Origin: Bacteroidota bacterium
GTDB lineage: Bacteria; Bacteroidota; Bacteroidia; Chitinophagales; Chitinophagaceae
DNA: 64,000 nucleotides
Direction of reading: 5' to 3'
Assembly: GCA_023428755.1 (NCBI GenBank)
Contig: JAEYWX010000006.1
Coordinates: 186,001 to 250,000 of the forward strand
The notes beneath the pieces are model-generated. The model saw only the letters and a list, made by a program, of their open reading frames with translations. It did no database searches and was not told where the DNA came from. Below are positions 35,262 through 43,514 of the stretch, one piece after another. The translations under genes were made by a program, and so were the position numbers. Each line of letters opens with the position of its first letter. The stretch's first letter is position 1.

Positions 35262-36637
35262 ATTACAATAAGGTAATATTTGGGTTGATAGCTTTTGTTA
35301 CCACCGTATTGTTTACGTTGGTAGAGGGGATGCTGATCGAAGAACTCTTGTCGATCGGTCTATTCGTTTATTTCCTGCTTGATTTCATTGATTCAATCGG
35401 CAAAAACTATAATATTCTCGACATCCCTATTCTGTTGGCTTTATTTCAATGTTTACTGATGCCCATTGTGGTGTTTCATGTGTACAATGATGATGCGTTG
35501 GTCATTGCACTGAAATACGATATGGGCGTGTCGGCTGAAAGATATTATGGTTTTATGTTCCCTGCAGTAGTGGCTATGATTATTGGTATGAAACTGCCTC
35601 CTTTGCTGCAGTTCTCATACCAGCAAAAATTTCTGTATGCTATACATGCAGTGCGGACTTATTTGGTCGGGAAGGGGAATATTGGTGTGTTGCTGATCAT
35701 CATTGGGTTTGTAACCACCATCATGAAAAGTTTTATTACAGGCCAGTTGCAATATATCGCCTACCTGTTCAGCCTTCTTTTGTACATCGGTGTATTGTAT
35801 ACGTTTTTCTCTGATCACAAGCAACGTTTTTGGTATTTGGTTGGTGGGGCTGTTGTAATTGCAGGGCAGGCGATCGGGCAGGGGATGTTTGGAGAATTGG
35901 TGTATGTAATGTTGCTGGTTTTTCTATTGGTGATGCTTGGACGAAAAATAAGCGGACCGTTAAAATTCAGCCTGGCAATCACGGGTTTTTTCTTTGTAAT
36001 GGTTTTGCAAAGTGTAAAAGCCGATTACAGGGCTATTGCATGGCGGGGGGAAGGAAAAGGAGATCAGACAAATGCAGGTGCCTTTTTCTCTCTTATGGCT
36101 GATCGTTTGGCGGATCCGGGAAGATTTTTTGATCTTGCAATGCTGTTTCCAACGGTGAACCGCTTCAATCAGGGGATGATTGTGGGGAAGGTATTGGACC
36201 ATGTACCACAACGGGAGCCGTTCGCTGAAGGTGAAACCATTTTTAAGTCATTGGCGGCTACGTTTGTACCACGTTTTTTATGGCCCAATAAACCGGAATC
36301 TGGAGGCCATCAAAATATGTTACGCTTTACCGGTTTCAAGATCGAAGGATACAGCATGAACGTAAGCCCTATGGGAGAAGCGTACGGAAACTTTGGTGTA
36401 CAGGGCGGTATTTTTTTCATGTTGTTGTATGGTTTATTCTTTTCATTCCTGATTGTAATACTGATGAATCAAGTGAAAAAAAGACCAACACTTATTCTCT
36501 GGTTCCCAGTTTTATTCCTCAATTCTGTACAGATCGAAACAGACGTATTGATGTGTTTGAACTCTCTCATCAAGAATATGGTTTTTGTGGCATTTTGCTA
36601 TTGGGCGGCCGACCGTTTTCTTCGGATAAAATTATAA
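35258..36637 (+). CDS. Wzy-like polysaccharide polymerase
   Basis: 459-residue integral membrane protein with roughly ten to twelve hydrophobic helices and a periplasmic stretch between about 250 and 375 holding FVPRFLWPNKPESGGHQNML and YSMNVSPMGEAYGNFGVQGG, a pattern seen in O-antigen/oligosaccharide repeat-unit polymerases. It would join lipid-linked repeat units at the periplasmic face. The presence of a Wzy-like protein together with a Wzm/Wzt exporter and no Wzx in the window is unusual. Alternative: an O-antigen ligase-type protein. Overlaps neighbours by four bases (start) and one base (stop TAATG). Confidence 0.78.
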   Translation: MNYNKVIFGLIAFVTTVLFTLVEGMLIEELLSIGLFVYFLLDFIDSIGKNYNILDIPILLALFQCLLMPIVVFHVYNDDALVIALKYDMGVSAERYYGFMFPAVVAMIIGMKLPPLLQFSYQQKFLYAIHAVRTYLVGKGNIGVLLIIIGFVTTIMKSFITGQLQYIAYLFSLLLYIGVLYTFFSDHKQRFWYLVGGAVVIAGQAIGQGMFGELVYVMLLVFLLVMLGRKISGPLKFSLAITGFFFVMVLQSVKADYRAIAWRGEGKGDQTNAGAFFSLMADRLADPGRFFDLAMLFPTVNRFNQGMIVGKVLDHVPQREPFAEGETIFKSLAATFVPRFLWPNKPESGGHQNMLRFTGFKIEGYSMNVSPMGEAYGNFGVQGGIFFMLLYGLFFSFLIVILMNQVKKRPTLILWFPVLFLNSVQIETDVLMCLNSLIKNMVFVAFCYWAADRFLRIKL

Positions 36638-37800
36638 TGCCAAAACAACGTATCCTCATTTTTTACGATCATTTTTACCCGGCCTGGAAAGCGGGAGGGC
36701 CGGTGCAATCGCTGGTGAACCTGGTTCGTTCACTGTACAACGAATATGATTTCTACGTGCTGTGCAAACCGCATGAAATGAATGAGACACAGCCACTGCC
36801 CGGCATCCGGGTGAATGAATGGATGGAGTGGGGTGAGGAAGAGAAAAAGGCAATGGTTTACTACAGGGATTATACAAACGGAAGCCATTCTCAACTGCAA
36901 ACGCTCATCCGGTCTGTGAACCCCGATGTTATCTTTATCAATGGATTGTTTTCGCTGCATTTCAATATCAGGCCCTTACAATATGCGGTTGCGTATTGTA
37001 AGCAATACACAAATTGTAAACTGATTCTGTCGGCAAGAGGGATGCTTCATCCCGGTGCATTATCGCAGAAAGCCCTCAAGAAAAAGCTCTTCTTAACCTT
37101 TTTTAAACTGGCCGGCTGGCACAAAGCAGTGAGCTGGCATGCTACGGACGAACAAGAATTGCGGTATATCAAACAGCAATTTGGTGAGCATATGAATGTA
37201 TTGGTTGCCGGTAATTTTCCAAACATGCTGCCGGTTACTTCTATGCCTGAAAAGAGAACAAATGAACTTATCATGGGAACAGTGGCACTCATCAGTCCCA
37301 TGAAAAATCATTTGTCTGTTTTGCAAGCCTTACAAAAATGTTCAGCCACTATTCAATGGCATATTTACGGGCCGGTGAAAGATGCGGCGTACTGGAAGGA
37401 ATGCGGAGATCTCATCAAAAAGCTTCCGGGGAGTATCAACGTGATTTATCATGGTGAGTTATCGCCTGCAGATCTTACAAACGCAATGGAGCAGTTTCAA
37501 CTGTTCATTATGCCGAGCAAGAGTGAAAATTTTGGACATGCGTTGTTGGAAGCGCTTAGTGCAGGGAAACCGGTGATCACGACCGATACAACACCGTTCA
37601 ACAATTTACAGCAACAGCGTGCCGGATATACGGTTGAGGTGAACAAGCTGGTTGAGCAATTGCCTGTTGCCATTGAGGAATTTGCGGCGATCAATCAAAC
37701 TGAATTTGCAGAACGCAGCAAGGCTGCTGCGGTATTTGCAAGAAATTTTGTGGATACAAACCGTATCAAACAACAATACCAAACTTTATTTACCTGGTAA
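36637..37800 (+). CDS. GT4-family glycosyltransferase
   Basis: 387 residues from ATG 36637 (MPKQRILIFYDHFYPAWKAG), sharing one base with the polymerase stop; an open extension to 36553 lies inside the polymerase gene and is rejected. Seen: VNPDVIFINGLFSLHFN, LSARGMLHPGALSQKALKKK, MGTVALISPMKNHLSVLQAL and FIMPSKSENFGHALLEALSA with E-x7-E. The SARGML-PGAL-KK motif is common to GT4 proteins of capsule loci. Last gene before a small promoter-bearing gap. Confidence 0.87.
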   Translation: MPKQRILIFYDHFYPAWKAGGPVQSLVNLVRSLYNEYDFYVLCKPHEMNETQPLPGIRVNEWMEWGEEEKKAMVYYRDYTNGSHSQLQTLIRSVNPDVIFINGLFSLHFNIRPLQYAVAYCKQYTNCKLILSARGMLHPGALSQKALKKKLFLTFFKLAGWHKAVSWHATDEQELRYIKQQFGEHMNVLVAGNFPNMLPVTSMPEKRTNELIMGTVALISPMKNHLSVLQALQKCSATIQWHIYGPVKDAAYWKECGDLIKKLPGSINVIYHGELSPADLTNAMEQFQLFIMPSKSENFGHALLEALSAGKPVITTDTTPFNNLQQQRAGYTVEVNKLVEQLPVAIEEFAAINQTEFAERSKAAAVFARNFVDTNRIKQQYQTLFTW

Positions 37801-37818
37801 CAGGATAGCCTGAACGGT

Positions 37819-37826
37819 TATCTTTG
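37819..37826 (+). promoter_or_regulatory. candidate Bacteroidota -7 box (TATCTTTG)
   Basis: TATCTTTG matches the Bacteroidota primary sigma -7 consensus TAnnTTTG fully, 25 bases upstream of the carbamoyltransferase ATG, in one of the few real gaps of the locus. No good TTTG -33 element is seen at the right distance. It suggests an internal promoter. Confidence 0.45.
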
Positions 37827-37850
37827 CGACCTTAAATTATCTCTATACGA

Positions 37851-39578
37851 ATGATTGTTCTGGGAATTAACGCTTATCATGCAGACAGCAGTGCGGCGAT
37901 TTTTGTGGATGGAAAAATGATCGCAGCAATTGAAGAAGAACGTTTCCGCCGGGTAAAGCACTGGGCCGGTTTTCCGTCGATGGCCGTGGAATTTTGTTTG
38001 AAGGAAGCAGGGGTGGGTTTAAAAGATGTGGATCATATTGCCATTGGTCGTGATCCCTGGGCAAAGCTGGGAAAGAAAATTGCTTTTTTGCTGAAGAACC
38101 CGGGCAATAGTGTAGCCGCCGTGCTTAACCGTTTGAGCAATGCAAAAAAGGTTTCTACCCTGGAAGATGAGTTTATAAAGATTGAAACGATTGATAAAGT
38201 GGAACTGAAGAAGAAGATTCATAACGTCGAGCATCATCGCAGTCATTTGGCTTCTGCTTTTTTTGCTTCACCGTTTGAAGAGGCGGCTTTATTGTCGATT
38301 GATGGTTCCGGTGATTTTACTACTACCATGATCGGCATTGGCAGAGGAAACAACATTGAAGTAATCGACTCCGTTGACTTCCCCCATTCCGTTGGTATTT
38401 TTTATACGGCCATGACGCAGTGGCTGGGCTTTCCGCATTATGGTGATGAGTACAAAGTGATGGGACTTGCGCCTTATGGTGAAGCAAAGTATGTAGATCA
38501 ACTAAGAGATCTTATCCATTTCACAGCTGATGGGTTATTCAAACTGAACCTTCCTTACTTTCGAAATCCCACCAAAGGAATTATCACGTACGGTGAAGAT
38601 CATATACCGGTAGTAGCTACTTTGTTTACCGATCATTTCGAAACAAAACTCGGTAAGGCCCGGCAGAAAGGAGAAGAGTTAACACAGTTCCATAAAGATA
38701 TGGCAGCATCGGTACAACGTTTTACGGAAGAACTGATCTTTCATATTCTTACTGCTTTACAAAAAAGAACAGGATTAAAGAATGTATGTATAGCGGGTGG
38801 AGTTGCACAGAATTCTGTTGCCAATGGAAAGATCACACGTAACACGCCGTTCAGCAATGTCTATATTCCAAGTGCCGGACATGATGCGGGTATTTCGATG
38901 GGTGCTGCGTTGTTTGTCTATAATCAAACATTGCAACAGCCTCGTCAACCGGCTATCTGGTCGGCTTACACGGGTAGTCATTTCAATAACGAGGAGATCG
39001 AAACGTATCTGCAATCAAGGAACATTGCATATAAAAAATTACCGGATAATGAACTTTATCAGTATGTAGCTGATCGCTTAGTTAATGCAGGTGTTGTTGG
39101 ATGGTTCAGCGGTAGAAGTGAGTTTGGTCCGAGAGCATTGGGTGGCCGTTCCATTCTTGCTGATCCAAGAAGAAATGATGCAAAAGATCTGCTGAATGCA
39201 AAGATCAAACGGAGAGAAAGTTTTCGTCCGTTTGCACCATCGATCTTAAAAGAATACGTTGAGGAATATTTTACAGTAACCGATGTGGTGCCTTTTATGG
39301 AGAAAGTATTTCCCATCAAAGAAGAAAAGAAAACAACCATACCGGCGGTGACGCATGTGGATGGAACGGGCCGATTGCAATCAGTTGATCAGTCGGTTTC
39401 TCCACGCTATTATGCATTGATCGATGCGTTCCGTGAAAAGACAGGCGTGCCGATTTTATTGAATACATCGTTCAATGAAAACGAACCGATCGTTAATTCA
39501 CCGGCAGAAGCACTGGATTGTTTTTTGCGCACCCAAATGGATATGCTGGTGATGGAAAATATTATTGTAGAGCGATAA
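37851..39578 (+). CDS. NodU/CmcH-type carbamoyltransferase
   Basis: 575 residues. N-terminal Kae1-like domain: LGINAYHADSSAAIFVDGK, AAIEEERFRRVKHWAGFP, VEHHRSHLASAFFASPFEEA with the conserved histidines, LLSIDGSGDF, and GGVAQNSVANGK; C-terminal YrdC-like/TobZ region with FSGRSEFGPRALGGRSIL, KRRESFRPFAPSIL and LLNTSFNENEPIV. Known members use carbamoyl phosphate and ATP to carbamoylate a hydroxyl on a sugar or antibiotic. Here the likely product is an O-carbamoylated sugar in the polymer. It overlaps no other real gene; the next ATG is five bases after its stop. Confidence 0.88.
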   Translation: MIVLGINAYHADSSAAIFVDGKMIAAIEEERFRRVKHWAGFPSMAVEFCLKEAGVGLKDVDHIAIGRDPWAKLGKKIAFLLKNPGNSVAAVLNRLSNAKKVSTLEDEFIKIETIDKVELKKKIHNVEHHRSHLASAFFASPFEEAALLSIDGSGDFTTTMIGIGRGNNIEVIDSVDFPHSVGIFYTAMTQWLGFPHYGDEYKVMGLAPYGEAKYVDQLRDLIHFTADGLFKLNLPYFRNPTKGIITYGEDHIPVVATLFTDHFETKLGKARQKGEELTQFHKDMAASVQRFTEELIFHILTALQKRTGLKNVCIAGGVAQNSVANGKITRNTPFSNVYIPSAGHDAGISMGAALFVYNQTLQQPRQPAIWSAYTGSHFNNEEIETYLQSRNIAYKKLPDNELYQYVADRLVNAGVVGWFSGRSEFGPRALGGRSILADPRRNDAKDLLNAKIKRRESFRPFAPSILKEYVEEYFTVTDVVPFMEKVFPIKEEKKTTIPAVTHVDGTGRLQSVDQSVSPRYYALIDAFREKTGVPILLNTSFNENEPIVNSPAEALDCFLRTQMDMLVMENIIVER

Positions 39579-39583
39579 TCGTT

Positions 39584-40345
39584 ATGAAAGTTTCCATCAT
39601 TACTGTTGTGTACAACCGTGCTGGTACGATCGAGCGGGCCATTCGTTCGGTGCTCCATCAATCGTACAGTAATATTGAGTATGTGATCGTAGATGGAGCT
39701 TCCACTGACGGAACAATGGCGGTGGTTGATCAATACAGGGATCGGATAGCCACAGTGATCTGTGAAAAAGACAACGGGATGTACGATGCATTGAACAAAG
39801 GCATTCAGGCGGCAACGGGTGATGTGGTCGGTATTCTGCATGCGGATGATGAGTTTACAAACGAGAACATCATTCAGCAGATCGTTACCAAATTTCAAAG
39901 TAATCCCGTGATCGATGCAGTGTATGGTGACGTTGGATTTGTGCATGCGCATCAACCGCATAAAATTGTACGGTATTACTCATCGGCTATTTTCAAAACC
40001 AATTTGTTCAAATATGGATTTATGCCGGCGCATCCAACGTTCTTCTGTTACCGCCGCTTCTTTGAGCAATTTGGATACTACCGTACTGATCTGGAAATTG
40101 CAGCCGATTTCGATCTGCTGTTGCGTTTTCTTCGCAAGCATCAATTGTTTACCGTTTATATTCCGGAGATGCTGGTAAAAATGAATATGGGCGGGAAGAG
40201 TACCAACGGGATCAGCAGTACGATCAAAATCAACAAGGAATTGAAACAAATCTTAAAGGAACATCAACTGCCATCGAGCTACCTGCGTTTGTATTCGAGG
40301 TATTTCGTGAAGGTGAGTGAGTTTTTAAGGAAGAAGAAGAGGTAG
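39584..40345 (+). CDS. GT2-family glycosyltransferase (WcaE-like)
   Basis: 253 residues from ATG 39584 (MKVSIITVVYNRAGTIERAI); the open extension to 39518 lies inside the carbamoyltransferase gene. Seen: VIVDGASTDGTMAVV, EKDNGMYDALNKGIQAATGD and ILHADDEF as metal site, then GFMPAHPTFFCYRRFFEQFG and IAADFDLLLRFL. Same WcaE-like subgroup as the protein at 19204. It is followed by a 331-base non-coding region with direct repeats. Confidence 0.87.
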   Translation: MKVSIITVVYNRAGTIERAIRSVLHQSYSNIEYVIVDGASTDGTMAVVDQYRDRIATVICEKDNGMYDALNKGIQAATGDVVGILHADDEFTNENIIQQIVTKFQSNPVIDAVYGDVGFVHAHQPHKIVRYYSSAIFKTNLFKYGFMPAHPTFFCYRRFFEQFGYYRTDLEIAADFDLLLRFLRKHQLFTVYIPEMLVKMNMGGKSTNGISSTIKINKELKQILKEHQLPSSYLRLYSRYFVKVSEFLRKKKR

Positions 40346-40376
40346 ATGGCTGATGTAGGATTTATGATGTATGATT

Positions 40377-40437
40377 TGTGATTGTTCGCTTCGCTTACAA
40401 TGGGGTTTCACACGGAGGACACGGAGGGCGCAGAGAG
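40377..40437 (+). repeat. 61-bp direct repeat, copy 1
   Basis: Runs from TGTGATTGTTCGCTTCGC through the purine-rich CACGGAGGACACGGAGGGCG to CAGAGAG. Differs from copy 2 at five of 61 positions. The GGACACGGAGGGCGCAGAG part resembles purine-rich dispersed repeats that I have seen as filler in many environmental bacterial genomes. Confidence 0.9.
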
Positions 40438-40495
40438 AGTTGGGGAGGTGGAGAGGTTGATAAGTTAAAAGGTGGAATTAGGAGTTGGGAATTGG

Positions 40496-40556
40496 TGTGA
40501 TTGTTTGCTTCGCTTACAATTGGGTTTCACACAGAGGGCACGTAGGGCGCAGAGAG
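40496..40556 (+). repeat. 61-bp direct repeat, copy 2
   Basis: Second copy, 119 bases downstream of the first and in the same orientation, with changes at positions 11, 26, 38, 43 and 48 of the unit. No gaps are needed in the alignment. Confidence 0.9.
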
Positions 40557-40676
40557 TTAATAGGCAATAATCAATAGGCAATGAGCAAGAAGGTAATTGG
40601 GAAGAAATGGGTCGTTAATAAGTAGAAAAGTAAATAGGTAAGGTTTATAACAAACATAAATTACGAAAAGCAATCA

Positions 40677-41789
40677 ATGAAAAAAGCATTAATTACAGGT
40701 ATTACCGGTCAGGATGGAGCATATCTTTCTGATCTGTTGTTGAAGAAGGGCTATGAAGTACATGGTATCAAACGCAGAACTTCGTTGTTCAATACCGATC
40801 GTATCGATCACCTGTACGAAGATCCGCATATCAACAACCGTCATTTTGTATTGCACTATGGTGATCTCACCGACAGCACCAATCTCATCCGCATTATACA
40901 GGAAGTACAGCCCGATGAAATTTATAACCTCGGTGCCATGAGTCATGTGAAAGTGAGTTTTGATATTCCTGAATACACGGCCAACACCGATGCGGTTGGT
41001 ACGCTTCGCATTCTCGAAGCCGTGCGTTTGCTTGGCTTAACAGAAAAGACAAGAATTTACCAGGCATCTACTTCAGAATTATATGGGCTGGTGCAGGAAG
41101 TGCCGCAAACAGAACGCACTCCGTTTTATCCACGCTCTCCGTATGCTGTCGCAAAAATGTATGGCTTCTGGATCACGGTCAACTATCGTGAAGCCTACAA
41201 CATGTATGCATGCAATGGTATTCTCTTTAATCATGAATCACCGTTGCGTGGTGAAACGTTTGTAACAAGAAAGATCACCCGTGCTGTTGCAAAAATTGCA
41301 TTGGGTATGCAGGATAAATTATGGCTGGGGAATCTCAATGCACAACGAGACTGGGGCCACGCTAAAGATTATGTGGAAGCCATGTGGCTGATGTTACAGC
41401 AAGACAAACCGGAAGATTTTGTGATTGCAACCGGTGTTACAACTCCTGTTCGTGAATTTGTGCGGATGGCATTTGCGGAAGTGGGAATTGAAATTGAATT
41501 CAACGGTGAAGGTGTGCATGAAAAAGGAATTGTAAAGAGTTGCAGCCACCCCGATTATCAGCTTGCAGTTGGTACAGAAGTAGTAGCGGTCGATCCTCGT
41601 TATTTCCGTCCAACAGAAGTGGAGTTGCTGATTGGTGATCCCACAAAGGCTATGAAAAAACTCGGCTGGAAACCAAAATATGATCTTGCTGGTTTGGTGA
41701 AAGAAATGGTGGCTGCTGATGTTGATATTTTCAAGCGTGAAAAATTATTGCACGAAAGTGGGTATAAGATCAAAAATCAATTTGAATAA
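40677..41789 (+). CDS. gmd: GDP-mannose 4,6-dehydratase
   Basis: Extended short-chain dehydrogenase of 370 residues that converts GDP-mannose to GDP-4-keto-6-deoxymannose in the cytoplasm, first step to GDP-L-fucose. Seen: NADP-binding ALITGITGQDGAYLSDLLL, IKRRTSLFNTDRIDHLY, catalytic-site STSELYGLVQEVPQTE and YPRSPYAVAKMYGFW with the YxxxK pair, and FNHESPLRGETFVTRKI. Overlaps fcl by one base (TAATGG). Length and motifs are standard. Confidence 0.96.
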   Translation: MKKALITGITGQDGAYLSDLLLKKGYEVHGIKRRTSLFNTDRIDHLYEDPHINNRHFVLHYGDLTDSTNLIRIIQEVQPDEIYNLGAMSHVKVSFDIPEYTANTDAVGTLRILEAVRLLGLTEKTRIYQASTSELYGLVQEVPQTERTPFYPRSPYAVAKMYGFWITVNYREAYNMYACNGILFNHESPLRGETFVTRKITRAVAKIALGMQDKLWLGNLNAQRDWGHAKDYVEAMWLMLQQDKPEDFVIATGVTTPVREFVRMAFAEVGIEIEFNGEGVHEKGIVKSCSHPDYQLAVGTEVVAVDPRYFRPTEVELLIGDPTKAMKKLGWKPKYDLAGLVKEMVAADVDIFKREKLLHESGYKIKNQFE

Positions 41790-42718
41790 TGGAGAAGAAA
41801 GAAAAAATATTTGTTGCAGGTCATCGTGGTATGGTAGGTTCAGCTATTGTGCGAAAACTGCAGCAGGAAGGGTTTGAGAATTTAGTATTGCGTACTTCTG
41901 CAGAGCTTGATCTGCGCAGCCAGGAAGCGGTTGATACATTTTTTAAAGAACAGAAACCCGATTACGTTTTTTTAGCAGCGGCAAAAGTAGGCGGCATCGT
42001 TGCCAACAATACTTATCGTGGCGAATTTTTGTATGATAATCTGATGATCCAGAACAATGTGATCCATGCATCGTACAAACACAGTGTAACGAAATTGTTG
42101 TTTCTCGGGTCTTCCTGCATCTATCCAAAATTTGCAGCACAGCCGATTCAGGAAGATTCGCTGTTAACCGGAACACTGGAGCCTACCAATGAACCGTATG
42201 CCATTGCAAAAATTGCCGGATTGAAACTATGTGAAGCATACCGCAGTCAGTATGGCTGCAATTTTATTTCGGCGATGCCGACGAATTTATACGGGCCCAA
42301 CGATAATTATGATCTGCAGAATTCGCATGTATTACCGGCCCTGCTCCGGAAGATGATCGTGGCGAAACGCACACAGCAACCTGTTGTTGAAATATGGGGT
42401 TCGGGTACGCCACGCCGTGAGTTTCTGCATGTAGATGATCTGGCCGATGCCTGTTTCTTCTTAATGCAGTCGTATGATGGAACCGAGTGGTTGAATATTG
42501 GTGTGGGTGAAGATGTATCGATCAAAGAACTGGCGGAGCTTATCCAATCCATTGTTGGGTATGAAGGCGAATTACAATTCAATACATCAAAGCCTGATGG
42601 TACGCCCCGTAAATTACTGGATGTATCGAAACTGCAGAAGCAGGGATGGAAAGCAACCATTGGGTTGAAGGATGGAATTGAAAAAGTGTATGAAGAGGTG
42701 AAGTCGTTACCGTTTTAA
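41789..42718 (+). CDS. fcl: GDP-L-fucose synthase
   Basis: Epimerase/reductase of 309 residues giving GDP-L-fucose from the Gmd product. Seen: VAGHRGMVGSAIVRKL (Rossmann), AAAKVGGIVANNTYRG, LGSSCIYPKFAAQPI with the catalytic Ser/Cys region, and EPYAIAKIAGLKLCEAY with YxxxK. The donor it makes could be used by the GT10 protein at 22883. Standard length. Confidence 0.96.
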   Translation: MEKKEKIFVAGHRGMVGSAIVRKLQQEGFENLVLRTSAELDLRSQEAVDTFFKEQKPDYVFLAAAKVGGIVANNTYRGEFLYDNLMIQNNVIHASYKHSVTKLLFLGSSCIYPKFAAQPIQEDSLLTGTLEPTNEPYAIAKIAGLKLCEAYRSQYGCNFISAMPTNLYGPNDNYDLQNSHVLPALLRKMIVAKRTQQPVVEIWGSGTPRREFLHVDDLADACFFLMQSYDGTEWLNIGVGEDVSIKELAELIQSIVGYEGELQFNTSKPDGTPRKLLDVSKLQKQGWKATIGLKDGIEKVYEEVKSLPF

Positions 42719-42721
42719 TTC

Positions 42722-42749
42722 ACAAGGTACAAGGCACAAGGTGCAAGAG
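42722..42749 (+). repeat. four imperfect 7-bp tandem units
   Basis: ACAAGGT, ACAAGGC, ACAAGGT, GCAAGAG in series in the 41-base gap between fcl and the phosphatase gene. Similar AAGTAC-RAGGTA filler occurs in the inverted repeat after pdxH. Confidence 0.75.
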
Positions 42750-42759
42750 TATAAGTAGT

Positions 42760-43509
42760 ATGTTTGGTTTATTTAAAAAGAAAAAAGAAGAGCTGTTAGC
42801 TGTACAGATCGATTACAGTGCCCTGGGTGTAGATATGCATTCGCATCTGTTGCCGGGCATTGATGATGGTTCACCTGATGCTGCCACTTCTGTGGGCTAT
42901 ATTCAAAAGATGATGGAACTGGGTTATCGCAAGTTCATCACCACACCACATATTTATCCAGATCTATATCCCAATACAAGAGAAACCATTCTTGCCGCAC
43001 ACCAGGTATTAACAACAAAACTGAAGGAAGAAGGAATTGATGTGGAAGTGCAGGCGGCAGCCGAATATTTTATTGATGATCTGTTTGCTGACCGGTTGAA
43101 AAATGATGAGCCACTACTTACATTTCACAAGAATTTTGTGTTGGTGGAGATCTCGTTTATGCAGGCGCCTTCCGATCTCAAAAATATTTTGTTCGATTTA
43201 ATTGTGAAAGGCTATCAACCCGTATTGGCCCATCCGGAGCGGTACAATTATTATCATGCACGAAAAGAAGTGTATCACCGGTTTAAAGATCAGGGTTGTT
43301 TGTTACAGATCAATCTTCTTTCGCTGAGTGGTTATTATGGAAAGGGAGTGCAGGATGCAGCGCATTATCTGGTGGAGCATAAGCTGGTGGATCTGATTGG
43401 TACTGATCTGCATCACCAGCGTCACCTCGAAGCCATGCAGCACCCACAGTTGATGGCCGATGTAAAACGGGCAGTGGAATCAAATCATCTTCTCAACGCT
43501 ACCCTGTAA
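42760..43509 (+). CDS. CpsB/YwqE-type tyrosine-protein phosphatase (PHP domain)
   Basis: 249-residue metal-dependent phosphatase. PHP-type metal motifs: DMHSHLLPGIDDGS (about residue 25), FITTPHIYPDLYPNT, AAAEYFIDD, VLAHPERYNYY and DLIGTDLHHQRH. By family knowledge it dephosphorylates the tyrosine tail of the Wzc-type kinase, allowing cycles of polymer synthesis and export. Here kinase and phosphatase lie about 39 kb apart, at opposite ends of the locus. Confidence 0.9.
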   Translation: MFGLFKKKKEELLAVQIDYSALGVDMHSHLLPGIDDGSPDAATSVGYIQKMMELGYRKFITTPHIYPDLYPNTRETILAAHQVLTTKLKEEGIDVEVQAAAEYFIDDLFADRLKNDEPLLTFHKNFVLVEISFMQAPSDLKNILFDLIVKGYQPVLAHPERYNYYHARKEVYHRFKDQGCLLQINLLSLSGYYGKGVQDAAHYLVEHKLVDLIGTDLHHQRHLEAMQHPQLMADVKRAVESNHLLNATL

Positions 43510-43514
43510 TCTGT

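Larger units (their letters stand above)
40346..40676. other. 331-base intergenic region with two 61-bp direct repeats
   Basis: No plausible gene. It holds two copies of a 61-bp repeat (listed separately), purine-rich filler between them, and short AATAGGCAAT/AATGAGCAAG-like repeats near 40558-40600. It separates the carbamoyltransferase/GT2 unit from gmd/fcl. No TAnnTTTG box was found ahead of gmd. Confidence 0.7.

Noticed and set aside
39410..39961. 183-codon minus-strand open frame across the carbamoyltransferase/GT2 junction
   Set aside because: Covers two well-supported plus-strand genes and looks like no family.
40377..40556. insertion sequence remnant
   Set aside because: Direct repeats without a transposase fragment, terminal inverted repeats or target duplication.
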